Shown here one piece after another: positions 1 to 9,086 of a DNA stretch of 64,000 nucleotides; the first letter of the stretch is position 1; each line of letters starts with the position of its first letter. The stretch is from Oleiagrimonas citrea (GTDB lineage Bacteria; Pseudomonadota; Gammaproteobacteria; Xanthomonadales; Rhodanobacteraceae). The position numbers and the translations under genes were made by a program. The notes under the pieces are model-generated. The model was not told where the DNA came from. It did not search any database and saw only the letters and a program-made list of their open reading frames with translations. The stretch lies in contig NZ_JAAZQD010000004.1 in assembly GCF_012395255.1 (NCBI RefSeq), positions 434,001-498,000 of the forward strand. The letters run 5' to 3'.

Positions 1-172
1 GAACGGCGAGGTACTTGCCGTCCGGGGACAGGGCAGGGTCGCTCAGTTCGGGATGGCGCGCGAAGTCCTTGAGCGGAATCGTCGCAGTGGATGGAAAGGC
101 CCAGGCGGCGCCGATGCTGAAGTACAGGCAGCACGAGCACGCGGCCAGAAGGCGCAAGAAACGCTTTTGCAT
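1..172 (-). CDS. N-terminal part of an S9-type (prolyl oligopeptidase family) peptidase, cut by the window edge
   Basis: Only the first 57 codons are present; the gene runs off the left edge. It starts at ATG 172-170 with a signal peptide (MQKR, hydrophobic and Cys-rich stretch, then an AWA-F cleavage-like site). The mature part carries a TolB/WD40-like blade pattern, 'LSDPALSPDGKYLAV', typical of the beta-propeller of S9 peptidases. The catalytic domain lies outside the window, so the subfamily cannot be set. A secreted or periplasmic aminopeptidase-like role is inferred. The complete S9 protein at 25295-27406 has the same kind of opening. Confidence 0.65.
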   Translation of the reverse strand, partial: MQKRFLRLLAACSCCLYFSIGAAWAFPSTATIPLKDFARHPELSDPALSPDGKYLAV

Positions 173-215
173 GAAATCCCCCAATTGGCTTTTGGAACAA
201 GCTCACCCCGCCACG

Positions 216-221
216 ATTATA
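216..221 (-). promoter_or_regulatory. Possible -10 box for the S9 peptidase gene at the left edge
   Basis: On the minus strand a perfect TATAAT lies 44 bases upstream of the peptidase ATG. No convincing -35 box is seen 16-18 bases further upstream, so this is only a partial promoter match. Confidence 0.3.
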
Positions 222-322
222 GCTTCGACAGCATGGCCGACCACAGGGCGGCTTCAGCGTGCGGGACTGGCTTCGCGCGTCAACGTCGCTAAACTTGTGC
301 TTTGCGCGCGGATTTCTCGTCC

Positions 323-1252
323 ATGATTCAACCCTTCGTTGACCACATCGATCCGGTTGCCCTGCGTCTGGGGCCTCTTCAGGTGCACTGGTACGGATTG
401 ATGTACCTGCTGGGATTCGCCGCTGCCTGGTTCCTCGGCGAACGCCGCCGTCGCAGAGGGTTCCTGCCGGTCAGCGCCAACGCCTACAGCGATCTGCTGT
501 TCTTCCTGATGATGGGCGTGATCGCCGGTGGGCGCATCTGGTACATGGCGACCTACTACCGCCCGGCGGACTGGCTGTGGACCGACCCGCTGGCGCTGTT
601 CCGCATCTGGGACGGCGGCATGTCGTTCCACGGCGGGCTGCTCGGTGTACTGCTGGCCGGCTGGTGGTGGTCGCGCCGCCACAAGGTGCATCCCATGGAC
701 ACGGTCGATTTCGTCGCGCCGCTGGTGCCGATCGGTCTGGGACTGGGGCGGCTGGGCAATTTCATCAACGGCGAACTGTGGGGCAAGCCGACCCACCTGC
801 CGTGGGCGGTCATGTTTCCGGATGCGCGCAATGAGGATCTGGAGTTCCTGGTTCATCATCCGGGCTGGCAGGCGACTTGGCAGCGCTACGGCATGCTGCC
901 GCGGCATCCCTCGCAGCTGTACGAACTGCTGCTGGAGGGCGTGGTGATGTTCACCGTGCTGTACCTGTACTCGCGCAAGCCGCGGCCGCGGTTCCGCATT
1001 TCCGGATTGTTCGCGCTGATGTACGGCTGCTTCCGTATCGCGGTTGAATTCGTGCGCATGCCGGATCCGCAGTTCGGCCATCATGGCTTGCCTGGCTATT
1101 TGTTCGGCACGAACTGGGTCACGATGGGGCAGGTGCAGTCCGTGCCGCTGGTGCTGGTCGGCCTGTGGCTGCTGTGGCTCTCGCGTCGGGCGCCGGTTCC
1201 GGAGCGCCGGGTCGTGCAGGCGGAAACGAAGCCCGACGCCGAGAAGTCCTGA
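323..1252 (+). CDS. lgt: Prolipoprotein diacylglyceryl transferase
   Basis: Transfers diacylglycerol from phosphatidylglycerol to the lipobox cysteine of prolipoproteins, the first step of lipoprotein maturation in the inner membrane. The 309-aa product is multi-spanning and has the Lgt signature [13 protein letters not shown] near residue 142 and the essential His region SFHGG near residue 103. I chose ATG 323 ([11 protein letters not shown]), which matches the usual Lgt start, over the upstream TTG at 302. Its stop codon directly abuts the stop of the convergent AIM24 gene, leaving no room for a terminator. The C-terminus is a short charged tail. Confidence 0.96.
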   Translation: MIQPFVDHIDPVALRLGPLQVHWYGLMYLLGFAAAWFLGERRRRRGFLPVSANAYSDLLFFLMMGVIAGGRIWYMATYYRPADWLWTDPLALFRIWDGGMSFHGGLLGVLLAGWWWSRRHKVHPMDTVDFVAPLVPIGLGLGRLGNFINGELWGKPTHLPWAVMFPDARNEDLEFLVHHPGWQATWQRYGMLPRHPSQLYELLLEGVVMFTVLYLYSRKPRPRFRISGLFALMYGCFRIAVEFVRMPDPQFGHHGLPGYLFGTNWVTMGQVQSVPLVLVGLWLLWLSRRAPVPERRVVQAETKPDAEKS

Positions 1253-2263
1253 TCAGAAGTTGCGGTCGCCGCCGAGCAGGTCGCCGAGACCGCCGAGAAT
1301 CGAACCTTCGCCTCGCCGTTCGCCGCCGCCCTGCGGTGCGGCGGCGAGCATGCGGCCGGCCATGCGCGAGAACGGCAGCGACTGCAGCCAGACCTTGCCG
1401 GGGCCGGTCAGCGTGGCCAGGAACATGCCCTCGCCGCCGAACAGCATGCTCTTGATGCCGCCGACGGTGCGCACGTCCATGCTCACGGTGTCGTGGAAGG
1501 CGACGACGCAGCCGGTGTCCACGTCCAGGCGCTCGCCGGCTTTCAGCTCACGTTCGATCACGGTGCCGCCGGCATGGACGAAGACCCAGCCGTCGCCTTC
1601 CAGTTTCTGCATGATGAAACCCTCGCCGCCGAACAGGCCGGTGAGGATGCGGCGCTGGAAGAAGATGCCCAGCTGCACACCGCGCGCGCCGGCCAGGAAG
1701 CTGTCCTTCTGGCAGATCAGGCGGCCGCCGTGCTCGGACAGTCTCATCGCCATCACGGTGCCGGGGTAGGGCGCGGCGAAGGCCACGTGCGCCTTGCCCG
1801 CGCCGCCGTGCGTGAACACGGTGGTGAACAGGCTCTCGCCGGTGACCACGCGCTTGCCGGCCGACAGCAGCTTGTCCATGAAGCCGCCGCCCTGGCCGCT
1901 GTGCGAGCCGTCGCCGAACACGGTGTCCATGTTCACGGCTGCGTCCTTGTACATGAGCGCACCGGCCTCGGCGACGGCGCTTTCGCCCGGGTCCAGCTCG
2001 ATCTCGACGAACTGCATGTCAGTGCCGACGATGCGGTAGTCGATCTCGTCGGCACTGCCGGTTGCCATCGGCGGCGGAGCGGCAGGGGGCGCGATGGCGC
2101 TGCCGCCGGTGCGCAGTTCGGGCGTGTCGGCAATGCGCTGCCAGGCGCCGAAGCCTTCGCGCCAGCAGTGTCCTTCGGGGCGGCGGGCCGCCTGTTCGCG
2201 GGCGGCGGCATCGTCCATCGGGCCGACCTGTTCGCCGTTGTAGCTGAAAAACCACTGGGCCAT
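1253..2263 (-). CDS. GYF-domain / AIM24 (TIGR00266) family fusion protein
   Basis: The 336-aa protein starts at ATG 2263 with a GYF_2-like module (MAQWFFSYNGEQVGP, residues about 1-55; a W-x-Y-x(3)-G-x-x-G-P type motif). An Ala/Pro linker follows, then an AIM24/TIGR00266 domain from about residue 75, with a glycine-rich GGEG pattern that recurs in the second half. AIM24 proteins form a beta-sandwich of unclear function in bacteria; the mitochondrial relative affects inner-membrane organisation. GYF_2 modules are thought to mediate protein contacts. The C-terminus is Gly/Arg-rich. Alternative starts at 2269 or further upstream add only unconserved residues. It is divergent from thyA. Confidence 0.8.
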   Translation of the reverse strand: MAQWFFSYNGEQVGPMDDAAAREQAARRPEGHCWREGFGAWQRIADTPELRTGGSAIAPPAAPPPMATGSADEIDYRIVGTDMQFVEIELDPGESAVAEAGALMYKDAAVNMDTVFGDGSHSGQGGGFMDKLLSAGKRVVTGESLFTTVFTHGGAGKAHVAFAAPYPGTVMAMRLSEHGGRLICQKDSFLAGARGVQLGIFFQRRILTGLFGGEGFIMQKLEGDGWVFVHAGGTVIERELKAGERLDVDTGCVVAFHDTVSMDVRTVGGIKSMLFGGEGMFLATLTGPGKVWLQSLPFSRMAGRMLAAAPQGGGERRGEGSILGGLGDLLGGDRNF

Positions 2264-2394
2264 GTGCATTCCTTGTGCGGGAGTGGAGACCCTCGATTCT
2301 AGGCGGGGCAAGGGGCACATTCGAGTGACGCTCGTCATGCCCCGGCGTTTCCCTCGCTCGCGACCGGACGCTGCGCTTGGGCTATCCTTGCGGC

Positions 2395-3189
2395 ATGCAG
2401 ACCTACCTCGATCTTCTACGCCATGTCCTTGATCACGGCACGCCCAAGTCGGATCGCACCGGCACCGGAACGCGCAGCGTGTTCGGCTGGCAGATGCGCT
2501 TCGACCTGCGGCAGGGTTTTCCGCTGGTCACGACCAAGAAACTGCATCTGAAGTCCATCGTCCACGAACTGATCTGGTTCCTGCGCGGCGACACCAATAT
2601 CGCCTACCTGAAGGAGCACGGGGTGCGTATCTGGGACGAGTGGGCCGACGAGAACGGCGATCTCGGCCCGATCTACGGCAGGCAGTGGCGTGCCTGGACC
2701 GCCGCCAACGGACAGGTGGTCGACCAGATCGACTGGGTGGTGCGCGAGATCGCCCGCAATCCGGATTCGCGGCGTCTGATCGTGTCCGCCTGGAATGTCG
2801 GCGATTTGCCGAAGATGGCGCTGATGCCGTGCCACACGATGTTCCAGTTCTACGTTGCGGACGGGCGGCTGTCCTGTCAGCTGTACCAGCGTTCGGGCGA
2901 CATTTTCCTGGGCGTGCCGTTCAACATCGCCAGCTATGCGCTGCTCACGCACATGGTGGCCCAGGTCACCGGACTGGAGGTGGGTGACTTTGTGCACACG
3001 CTTGGCGATGCGCATCTGTATTCCAATCACGTCGAGCAGGCACGCGAGCAACTGACCCGCACGCCGCGACCGCTGCCGCGTCTGAAACTGGCGCCGCAGG
3101 TTCGTGCGCTCGGCGATTTCCGCTTCGAAGACGTGCAGTTCGAGGGGTACGAACCGCACCCGGCCATCAAGGCCGTGGTGGCGGTGTGA
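2395..3189 (+). CDS. thyA: Thymidylate synthase
   Basis: Methylates dUMP to dTMP using methylene-tetrahydrofolate and releases dihydrofolate. The product is 264 aa, the same length as the E. coli enzyme, from ATG 2395 ([12 protein letters not shown]). The active-site Cys lies at about residue 146 in [13 protein letters not shown], and the dUMP-binding QRSGD motif follows at about residue 165. folA, which recycles the dihydrofolate product, starts 106 bases downstream on the same strand, the usual thyA-folA pairing. Confidence 0.97.
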   Translation: MQTYLDLLRHVLDHGTPKSDRTGTGTRSVFGWQMRFDLRQGFPLVTTKKLHLKSIVHELIWFLRGDTNIAYLKEHGVRIWDEWADENGDLGPIYGRQWRAWTAANGQVVDQIDWVVREIARNPDSRRLIVSAWNVGDLPKMALMPCHTMFQFYVADGRLSCQLYQRSGDIFLGVPFNIASYALLTHMVAQVTGLEVGDFVHTLGDAHLYSNHVEQAREQLTRTPRPLPRLKLAPQVRALGDFRFEDVQFEGYEPHPAIKAVVAV

Positions 3190-3295
3190 ACGAAGACTTC
3201 ATGGTGCGGTAGGCGCTGTCCGCGTTCGGACGTAAACTTGCACGCAGCATTCGGACGCGGCGCGTGCCGCTTTCCATTCCATTGCAGGAGAATCC

Positions 3296-3781
3296 ATGTC
3301 CATTTCCCTGATTGCAGCGCTGGACAACGACAGCGTGATCGGCAAGGACGGCAAGATGCCGTGGCATCTGCCGGACGACCTGAAGCGGTTCAAGGAACTG
3401 ACCGTCGGCAAGTACGTGCTGATGGGCTACAACACAGCGGTCTCAATCGGCCGCACGCTGCCTGACCGCAGCAATCTGGTACTCAGCCGGCGCCACAGTG
3501 CACCGTTCCCGGGGCAGGAGACGGTGCGCTCGCTTCCCGAGGCCCAAGCGCTGGCCGGAGGTACAGGACTGATGGTGATCGGCGGTGGCGAGGTCTACCG
3601 CGAGACGCTGCCGTTCGCACAGCGCCTCTATCTGACCTGGGTCGATACCCATATCGACGGCGGCGACGTATTCTTCCCGCGCGTCAATTTCCGCGATTGG
3701 GTGGAAGTCTCGCGCGTTCATCATCGCAAGGACGAGAACCATGCCTTCGCGTTCGACACGGTTGAATACGTGCGTGAGTGA
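3296..3781 (+). CDS. folA: Dihydrofolate reductase
   Basis: NADPH-dependent reduction of dihydrofolate to tetrahydrofolate. The 161-aa product starts ISLIAALDNDSVIG and has the substrate-binding MPWHLPDDLKRFKELT segment (the catalytic Asp lies in PDD) and the NADPH-binding GGGEVY motif near residue 98. One difference from the family is YNTAVSIGR, where most DHFRs have R(K)TFESIG. ATG 3296 is preceded by GCAGGAGAAT, a good ribosome-binding site. The 3' end overlaps the GTG start of mutT, which suggests translational coupling. Confidence 0.95.
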   Translation: MSISLIAALDNDSVIGKDGKMPWHLPDDLKRFKELTVGKYVLMGYNTAVSIGRTLPDRSNLVLSRRHSAPFPGQETVRSLPEAQALAGGTGLMVIGGGEVYRETLPFAQRLYLTWVDTHIDGGDVFFPRVNFRDWVEVSRVHHRKDENHAFAFDTVEYVRE

Positions 3782-4193
3782 CGTGCTGGAAACGACGCCG
3801 GAGACGATTCACGTCGTCGCCGGCGTCTTGAACGATGGACAGGGGCGCGTGCTGCTGGCGCAGCGTCCACCGGGCAAGTCGCTGGAAGGTCTCTGGGAAT
3901 TCCCCGGCGGAAAGGCCGAACCCGGCGAGAGTGCCGCCCAGGCGCTGGCGCGCGAACTGCACGAAGAGCTCGGCATCCACGCCGAACTCGGCGAGGTGTT
4001 GACGCGATTTCCCTGGCGTTACGGCGACAAGCAGCTGGATCTGGAGACTCTGCGCGTGACGCACTGGGACGGCGAGCCGCGTTCCTGCGAGGGTCAGGCG
4101 CTGCAATGGGTCGACGCGAGAACGTTCGATCGCGAGCAACTGACGCCGGCCGACCGGCCGATCATGGCGCTGCTGGCCGAGTCGGTGGATTAG
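3774..4193 (+). CDS. mutT: 8-oxo-dGTP diphosphatase (Nudix hydrolase, MutT)
   Basis: Hydrolyses 8-oxo-dGTP to prevent A:T to C:G transversions. The 139-aa product has a full Nudix box (GGKAEPGES ... RELHEELGI, residues about 45-67), preceded by a MutT-like VVAGVLNDGQGRVLLAQRP strand. I chose GTG 3774, inside GTGAGTGA over the folA stop; ATG 3741 is a longer alternative that would overlap folA more. In many proteobacteria MutT sits near coaE and the pilin peptidase, as here. Its 3' end overlaps the convergent coaE stop by 4 bases. Confidence 0.92.
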   Translation: MSDVLETTPETIHVVAGVLNDGQGRVLLAQRPPGKSLEGLWEFPGGKAEPGESAAQALARELHEELGIHAELGEVLTRFPWRYGDKQLDLETLRVTHWDGEPRSCEGQALQWVDARTFDREQLTPADRPIMALLAESVD

Positions 4194-4849
4194 GACTTCT
4201 CGCCTTTCTCCGCAGCGAGCCGCAGATAGCGCTCGTGCAGTGCACGTACCTGGTCGTCCAGTTCCGCCGGTGTGCCGGCATTGTCGACGACATCGTCGGC
4301 GAGTTCGAGGCGGCACTCGCGAGTGGTCTGCGAAGCCAGCATGCTGCGTGCGAGTTCGGGCGTGATGTCGTCGCGCCGCATCAGTCGCTGCAGGCGGATT
4401 TCGTCCGGCGTGTCGACTAGCAGCACGCGGTCGACCCATGCGTACTGCGGCCAGGTTTCCGCAAGCAGTGGGATCGCCAGGAGGCAGTAGGGCCCCTGGT
4501 CCGCATCCACGCGGTCGCGCAGCCATGCGCGTACGGCGGGATGCACGATGGCCTCCAGTTGCTGCCGAGCGGCGTCATTCTCGAACACGCGTTCACGCAT
4601 GGCGCGACGGTCGAGTGCGCCGTTCGCGTCGAGCACATCGGCGCCGAAGGCGATGACGATGGCGCGCAACCCCTCGCTTCCAGGTGCAACCGCGTCGCGT
4701 GCGGCCACGTCGGCATCGTAGACGGCGACGCCAAGGCGCTCGAAACACTCGGCGACTGCGCTCTTGCCCGCGGCGACGCCGCCGGTCAGCGCGGCGACCC
4801 AGTGTGGGGACGCATGCATGTGTTGATTGCTGGTTGCGCTGCGGGTCAT
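4190..4849 (-). CDS. coaE: Dephospho-CoA kinase
   Basis: Phosphorylates the 3'-OH of dephospho-CoA, the last step of CoA synthesis. The 219-aa product has a P-loop GGVAAGKS (residues about 23-30), the YDAD segment (VYDADVAARDAV) and the lid-type HP...R motif (IVHPAVRAWL). ATG 4849 is 7 bases past the pilD stop and fits the operon; ATG 4819 is possible. The pilD-coaE order is the conserved gammaproteobacterial pil-locus arrangement. coaD, the preceding pathway enzyme, starts at the far right end of this window. Confidence 0.95.
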   Translation of the reverse strand: MTRSATSNQHMHASPHWVAALTGGVAAGKSAVAECFERLGVAVYDADVAARDAVAPGSEGLRAIVIAFGADVLDANGALDRRAMRERVFENDAARQQLEAIVHPAVRAWLRDRVDADQGPYCLLAIPLLAETWPQYAWVDRVLLVDTPDEIRLQRLMRRDDITPELARSMLASQTTRECRLELADDVVDNAGTPAELDDQVRALHERYLRLAAEKGEKS

Positions 4850-4856
4850 GCGCGTT

Positions 4857-5732
4857 TCACCGCAGTCCGAATGTCGCCATGTAGGCATGCAGCAGCCAGG
4901 GACCGAACACGAACCATACCCAGCCTGCCGCGGCGATGAACGGGCCGAACGGCATCGGCACGTCGCGTTGGTGGCGGCGAAGCGCGATCAGGCTCACGCC
5001 AACGATGGCGCCAATCAGCGAGGACAGCAGCATGATCGGCAGCAGCGCCATCGGCCCCATCCAGGCACCCAGGGCGGCCAGCAGCTTGAAGTCGCCGTAC
5101 CCCATGCCTTCCTTGCCGGTCAGCAGTTTGAACAGCCAGTACAGGCTCCACAGGCTCAGATAGCCGATCGCGGCGGCAAGGATCGCGGTTCGCGGCAGGA
5201 TGAACATCGGCAGCAAGCTGAGCAGCAGTCCCAGCCAGAGCAGCGGATACGTGAGCTGGTCGGGAAGCAGTTGGGTGCGAAAGTCGATGCCCGATGCCGC
5301 CATCAGGATCCAGGTGAAGGCCAGTCCGGCGAGACCGACCCAGCCGGGTCCGAAGCGCCAGATCACGGCGGCGCTGAGCAGCGCGGTCAGTAGTTCGACC
5401 AGCGGATACTGAATCGAGATGCGCGCTTTGCAGTAGCGACAGCGGCCGCCCAGCAGCAGCCAGCCGAACAGGGGAATGTTGTCCAGCGCGGAGAGCCGGT
5501 GCTTGCATTTCGGGCAGTGCGAGGGTTCGCGCACCAGATCCGGCGGCGGTGTCTCCTCGACGTTTTCCAGTTCGAGAATTTCGCGTGCTTCGCTGCGCCA
5601 GGCATGCGCCATGCGCGCGGGCAGGCGCAACATCACGACATTGAGAAAACTCCCGACCATCAGGCCGAGCACGCCACCGACCAGGATCCAGGCCCAGTAT
5701 GGAAGGATGGCGAGCAGGTGCGGCTGCAGCAT
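4857..5732 (-). CDS. pilD: Type IV prepilin leader peptidase / N-methyltransferase
   Basis: Inner-membrane aspartic protease that cleaves type IV prepilins after the leader Gly and N-methylates the new N-terminal Phe. The 291-aa product has the zinc-type cytoplasmic Cys pairs C73xxC76 and C98xxC101, and the two catalytic Asp residues (D150 in SGIDF, D214 in GYGDFK, the family GxGD motif). About eight membrane segments are visible. The two pilins at 23.7-24.8 kb carry matching G-FTLIE cleavage sites and are its obvious substrates. It lies downstream of pilC behind a hairpin and just upstream of coaE. Confidence 0.96.
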   Translation of the reverse strand: MLQPHLLAILPYWAWILVGGVLGLMVGSFLNVVMLRLPARMAHAWRSEAREILELENVEETPPPDLVREPSHCPKCKHRLSALDNIPLFGWLLLGGRCRYCKARISIQYPLVELLTALLSAAVIWRFGPGWVGLAGLAFTWILMAASGIDFRTQLLPDQLTYPLLWLGLLLSLLPMFILPRTAILAAAIGYLSLWSLYWLFKLLTGKEGMGYGDFKLLAALGAWMGPMALLPIMLLSSLIGAIVGVSLIALRRHQRDVPMPFGPFIAAAGWVWFVFGPWLLHAYMATFGLR

Positions 5733-5767
5733 GACGTGATGGACCCCTGTTGATGTTCTGCAAGCAA

Positions 5768-5794
5768 GAAGGGGCGAGTGATGCTCGCCCCTTC
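5768..5794 (-). terminator. Intercistronic hairpin between pilC and pilD
   Basis: A perfect 11-bp stem (5768-5778 with 5784-5794) and a 5-base loop lie in the 95-base gap between the pilC stop and the pilD start. Only a short T-rich tract (CTTGCTTGC) follows on the minus strand. It could be a partial terminator, lowering pilD relative to pilC, or an RNA-stability element. Confidence 0.55.
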
Positions 5795-5827
5795 CGGTGA
5801 TTCATGATTATGCGTCCGAGCGGTCGA

Positions 5828-7084
5828 TCAGACCGTGCCGGCCAGCTTGAAGATCGGCAGATACAGCGAGATCACCATGCCACCGACGATCACGCCCAGA
5901 ACGACCATGATCAGCGGTTCGAGCAGGGTGCTCAGCGTGTCCACGGCGTTGCTGACCTCTTCCTCGTAGAACTCCGCGACCTTGAACAGCATGCTGTCCA
6001 GCGCGCCGGATTCCTCACCGATGGCGGTCATCTGCACCACCATGTTCGGGAACAGACCAGTCTGGCGCATGGCCAGCTGCATCTGATGGCCGACCGCGAC
6101 ATCGTCGCGCATCTGTCGCACGGCGTCTCCGTAGACGATACTGCCCGTGGCGCCGGCCACGGCGTCCATGGCCTCGACCAGCGGCACGCCCGCCTGGAAC
6201 GTCACGCCCAGCGTACGTGCGAAACGGGCCAGTGCCGACTGGCGAAGAATATTGCCGATGATGGGGAAGCGCAGCAGCATGCGATCGAGGAAGTGCGCGA
6301 ACTTCCGCGAGCGCTTGTTGGCCATGACCAGTCCGACGATGCTGCCCACCAGGATCAGGAGGATCAGCCACCAGTAGGCCTGCACGAACTTCGATGCATT
6401 GATGACGATCTGCGTGGCCGCCGGCAGGGCGGCACCGGCGTTCTTGAACACATCCTGGAACACGGGCACCACGAACAGCAGGATGATCATGCTGACCAGG
6501 AAGGCTACGGCCATGACCATGGCCGGATAGAACAGGGCCTTCTTGATCTTGGACTTGATGCCCTCCATGCGCTCCTTGTACGTGGCCACCGTATCCAGCA
6601 CGGTATCGAGCACACCCGCCGATTCACCGGCCTGCACCAGGTTGCAGAACAGCTCATCGAACTGGATCGGATACTTGCCCAGCGCTTCATGCAGGGTGGA
6701 GCCGCCCTCGATGGTCTGCTTGATATCCGTGAGCATGTTCTTGAAGCGCGGATTGCGCTGGCCGCCGGCGATGATCTCGAAGGCCTGCACCATCGGCACG
6801 CCCGAGGCCATCATGGTGGCGATCTGGCGGCTGAAGATGGCCACGTCGCGCGGCTTGACGCGGCTGCCGGTGGAACCGAACAGCGGCTTGGGCTTCTCGC
6901 GCACGGTCTGCGGGTTCATGCCCTGACGGCGCAGCTCGGCCTTGACGAGCGAAGCATTCTTCGACTGCAGCTCGCCCTTCATCTTCTTGCCGCGCTTGTC
7001 CAGCGCGACCCACTCGTACATGGTGAGCTTGCTCACGCTGGCGCGTGAAGCGCCGGCATTTTTGGTGGCAGTGGCGGTAGCCAT
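5828..7084 (-). CDS. pilC: Type IV pilus inner-membrane platform protein PilC
   Basis: T2SF-family polytopic protein that couples the PilB/PilT ATPases to pilin insertion. The 418-aa product starts at ATG 7084 (MATATATKNAG) and has two T2SF repeats, around residues 80-205 and 285-405, with the family pattern FxRQIATMMxSGxP(M/L)VQA in the first and an equivalent LARTLGVTFQAGVPLVEA in the second. Three main membrane segments are visible, near residues 185, 235 and 390. It lies between pilB and pilD in the classic order. Confidence 0.96.
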   Translation of the reverse strand: MATATATKNAGASRASVSKLTMYEWVALDKRGKKMKGELQSKNASLVKAELRRQGMNPQTVREKPKPLFGSTGSRVKPRDVAIFSRQIATMMASGVPMVQAFEIIAGGQRNPRFKNMLTDIKQTIEGGSTLHEALGKYPIQFDELFCNLVQAGESAGVLDTVLDTVATYKERMEGIKSKIKKALFYPAMVMAVAFLVSMIILLFVVPVFQDVFKNAGAALPAATQIVINASKFVQAYWWLILLILVGSIVGLVMANKRSRKFAHFLDRMLLRFPIIGNILRQSALARFARTLGVTFQAGVPLVEAMDAVAGATGSIVYGDAVRQMRDDVAVGHQMQLAMRQTGLFPNMVVQMTAIGEESGALDSMLFKVAEFYEEEVSNAVDTLSTLLEPLIMVVLGVIVGGMVISLYLPIFKLAGTV

Positions 7085-7118
7085 AGGCACGTTCTTCCAC
7101 GTTGGTTATGCGATGGTT

Positions 7119-7150
7119 CCGTCGTTCCGGGGTCAGGGGCGGGACGACGG
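7119..7150 (-). other. Intercistronic hairpin between pilB and pilC
   Basis: A 10-bp stem with one G-T pair (7119-7128 with 7141-7150) and a 12-base loop sits in the 71-base gap between the pilB stop and the pilC start. There is no U-tract, so it is more likely an RNA-processing or stability element than a terminator. Confidence 0.4.
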
Positions 7151-7155
7151 AGTCG

Positions 7156-8886
7156 TTAATCCTTGGTCACACGATTGATTTCGGCCAGGCTGGTGACGCC
7201 CTGCTTGACTTTCAGCAATGCCGAGGTGAACAGGTCGGAGACGCCGGCTTCGCGCGCGACCTGCGCAATCTGCATGGCATTGCCGCCTTCGAGGATGATC
7301 TTCTGGATATCCTCGAGCATCGGCATCACCTGATAGACGCCAACGCGGCCCTTGTAGCCTTCATTGCAGCCATCGCAGCCGTTGGCGTCGTAGATGTGCA
7401 GCCCTTCGTCAATTTCTTCCTGGCTGAAGCCTTCGGCCAGCAGTGCGGCGGGCGGCAGTTCGAGGTGCGTCTTGCACTCGTGCAGACGGCGCCCCAGGCG
7501 CTGGGCGATGATCAGCGTCACCGACGAGGTGATGTTGTAGGGCGCGATGCCCATGTTCATCAGGCGCGCCACGGTCTGCGCCGCGTCGTTGGTATGCAGG
7601 GTCGACAGCACCATGTGGCCGGTCTGTGCGGCCTTGATCGCGATCTCGGCGGTTTCCAGATCGCGGATTTCGCCGACCATGATGACGTCCGGATCCTGAC
7701 GCAGGAACGAGCGCAGGGCGGCCGCGAAGGTCATGCCGCGCTTGACGTTCTGCTGGACCTGGTTGATGCCCTCGACGCGGATTTCGACCGGGTCCTCGAC
7801 CGTGGAGATGTTGCGCCCCTCGGTATTGAGGATGTTCAGCGCGGTGTACAGCGAGACGGTCTTGCCCGAGCCGGTCGGGCCGGTCACCAGCACCATGCCA
7901 TAGGGCTTGTGCATGGCTTCGAGGAAGAGCTGCTTCTGGTCGTCCTCGTAGCCGAGCTTGTCGATGCCCATCTTGGCCGCGGAGGCGTCGAGAATACGCA
8001 GCACGATCTTCTCGCCGAACAGGGTCGGCAGGGTGCTGACGCGGAAATCGATGGCCTTGGTCTTGGACAGGTTGAGCTTGATGCGGCCGTCCTGCGGCAC
8101 GCGGCGCTCGGCGATGTCCAGGCCGCTCATGACTTTCAGTCGCGAGGAAATGCGGCTGCTCAGCGCCATCGGCGCCTTGGCCGAGGTGCGCAGGATGCCG
8201 TCCATGCGCAGGCGCACGCGGAACTGGGATTCGTACGGTTCGAAGTGAATGTCCGAGGCGCCGCGACGAATCGCGTCCAGCAGCACCTTGTTGACGAACT
8301 TCACGACCGGCGTGTCGTCGCCGCCGGTGGCGTCGACGCCCGAGTTGTCGGCCGGCTCCAGGTCGCCGGACTCGGTCATCAGCTCGTCCAGCCCCTCCTC
8401 GTCGTCCAGACCGTCCATGGTGGTCGAGGCGGAGGCCAGCGCGTGGTCGATGGTGCGCGCCAGCTGCTGACTCTCGATCAGGATCGGCTCGACGATGCAG
8501 TTGGAATGGAACTTGACCTCGTCGAGCGCGTGCGACTGGGTCGGGTCGGATACGCCGACGAAAAGGCGTTTGCCGCGCTTGAACAGCGGCAGCACCTTGT
8601 GTTTCGTCATCAGGGCTTCGCTGACGCTGGACAGCGGCATCTGCTTGACCGGAATCGAGGAAGCATCCATCAGTGGGATGCCGAACTCGGCACTGGTCAC
8701 GCGTGCGATCTGCGCGCTGTCGACCATGCCTTTCTCGATCAGCCACTTGGTCAGCGGCACCTTTTTCTCGGCCGCGTTTTGCGCAGCCGAGCGGGCATCG
8801 GCTTCCTGAAGGACGCCATCGAGAACCAGCCGCCGGGCCATGCCGGTCAAGCCCGTGAGCGGCGGGGGCTGCATCTGAGTTGCCAT
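7156..8886 (-). CDS. pilB: Type IV pilus extension ATPase PilB
   Basis: Hexameric cytoplasmic ATPase that powers pilus polymerisation. The 576-aa product has an N-terminal MshEN/T2SSE_N region (residues about 20-150) and an acidic linker (GLDDEEGLDELMTESGD). The GspE/PilB ATPase core follows with Walker A GPTGSGKT near residue 336, the Asp box, Walker B (DPDVIMVGEIRD) and the His box (TGHMVLSTLHTND). The C-terminal zinc-binding Cys residues are also present (CKTH ... CDGCNEGYKGR). It heads the minus-strand pilB-pilC-pilD-coaE set, but the pilins that normally lie next to it are about 15 kb away across the glycan island. Confidence 0.97.
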   Translation of the reverse strand: MATQMQPPPLTGLTGMARRLVLDGVLQEADARSAAQNAAEKKVPLTKWLIEKGMVDSAQIARVTSAEFGIPLMDASSIPVKQMPLSSVSEALMTKHKVLPLFKRGKRLFVGVSDPTQSHALDEVKFHSNCIVEPILIESQQLARTIDHALASASTTMDGLDDEEGLDELMTESGDLEPADNSGVDATGGDDTPVVKFVNKVLLDAIRRGASDIHFEPYESQFRVRLRMDGILRTSAKAPMALSSRISSRLKVMSGLDIAERRVPQDGRIKLNLSKTKAIDFRVSTLPTLFGEKIVLRILDASAAKMGIDKLGYEDDQKQLFLEAMHKPYGMVLVTGPTGSGKTVSLYTALNILNTEGRNISTVEDPVEIRVEGINQVQQNVKRGMTFAAALRSFLRQDPDVIMVGEIRDLETAEIAIKAAQTGHMVLSTLHTNDAAQTVARLMNMGIAPYNITSSVTLIIAQRLGRRLHECKTHLELPPAALLAEGFSQEEIDEGLHIYDANGCDGCNEGYKGRVGVYQVMPMLEDIQKIILEGGNAMQIAQVAREAGVSDLFTSALLKVKQGVTSLAEINRVTKD

Positions 8887-9086
8887 AAGAATGTTTCGTA
8901 ATCCCCCGAATATGATACGAATCTACCGCAAATACGGCGGTTTGGGCAGCCCGGATGCGGCTTTTGGTGTCCGGAACGGCCTACCATGTCGCGTTTCCGG
9001 CCTCGGTCGGTCGTCGGACCCTCCGGGCCAGACCGGTCGAAGTGGCTTCACGCTATCATCCGGGCAACCGGCAAGGGGCGAATTTC

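Noticed and set aside
5804..7048. 414-codon plus-strand frame opposite pilC
   Set aside because: Antisense shadow of pilC, with low-complexity composition and no start signal.
7102..8901. 599-codon open frame on the plus strand opposite pilB
   Set aside because: It mirrors pilB codons in a high-GC gene and reads as His/Gln/Arg-rich noise with no domain; pilB is certain.
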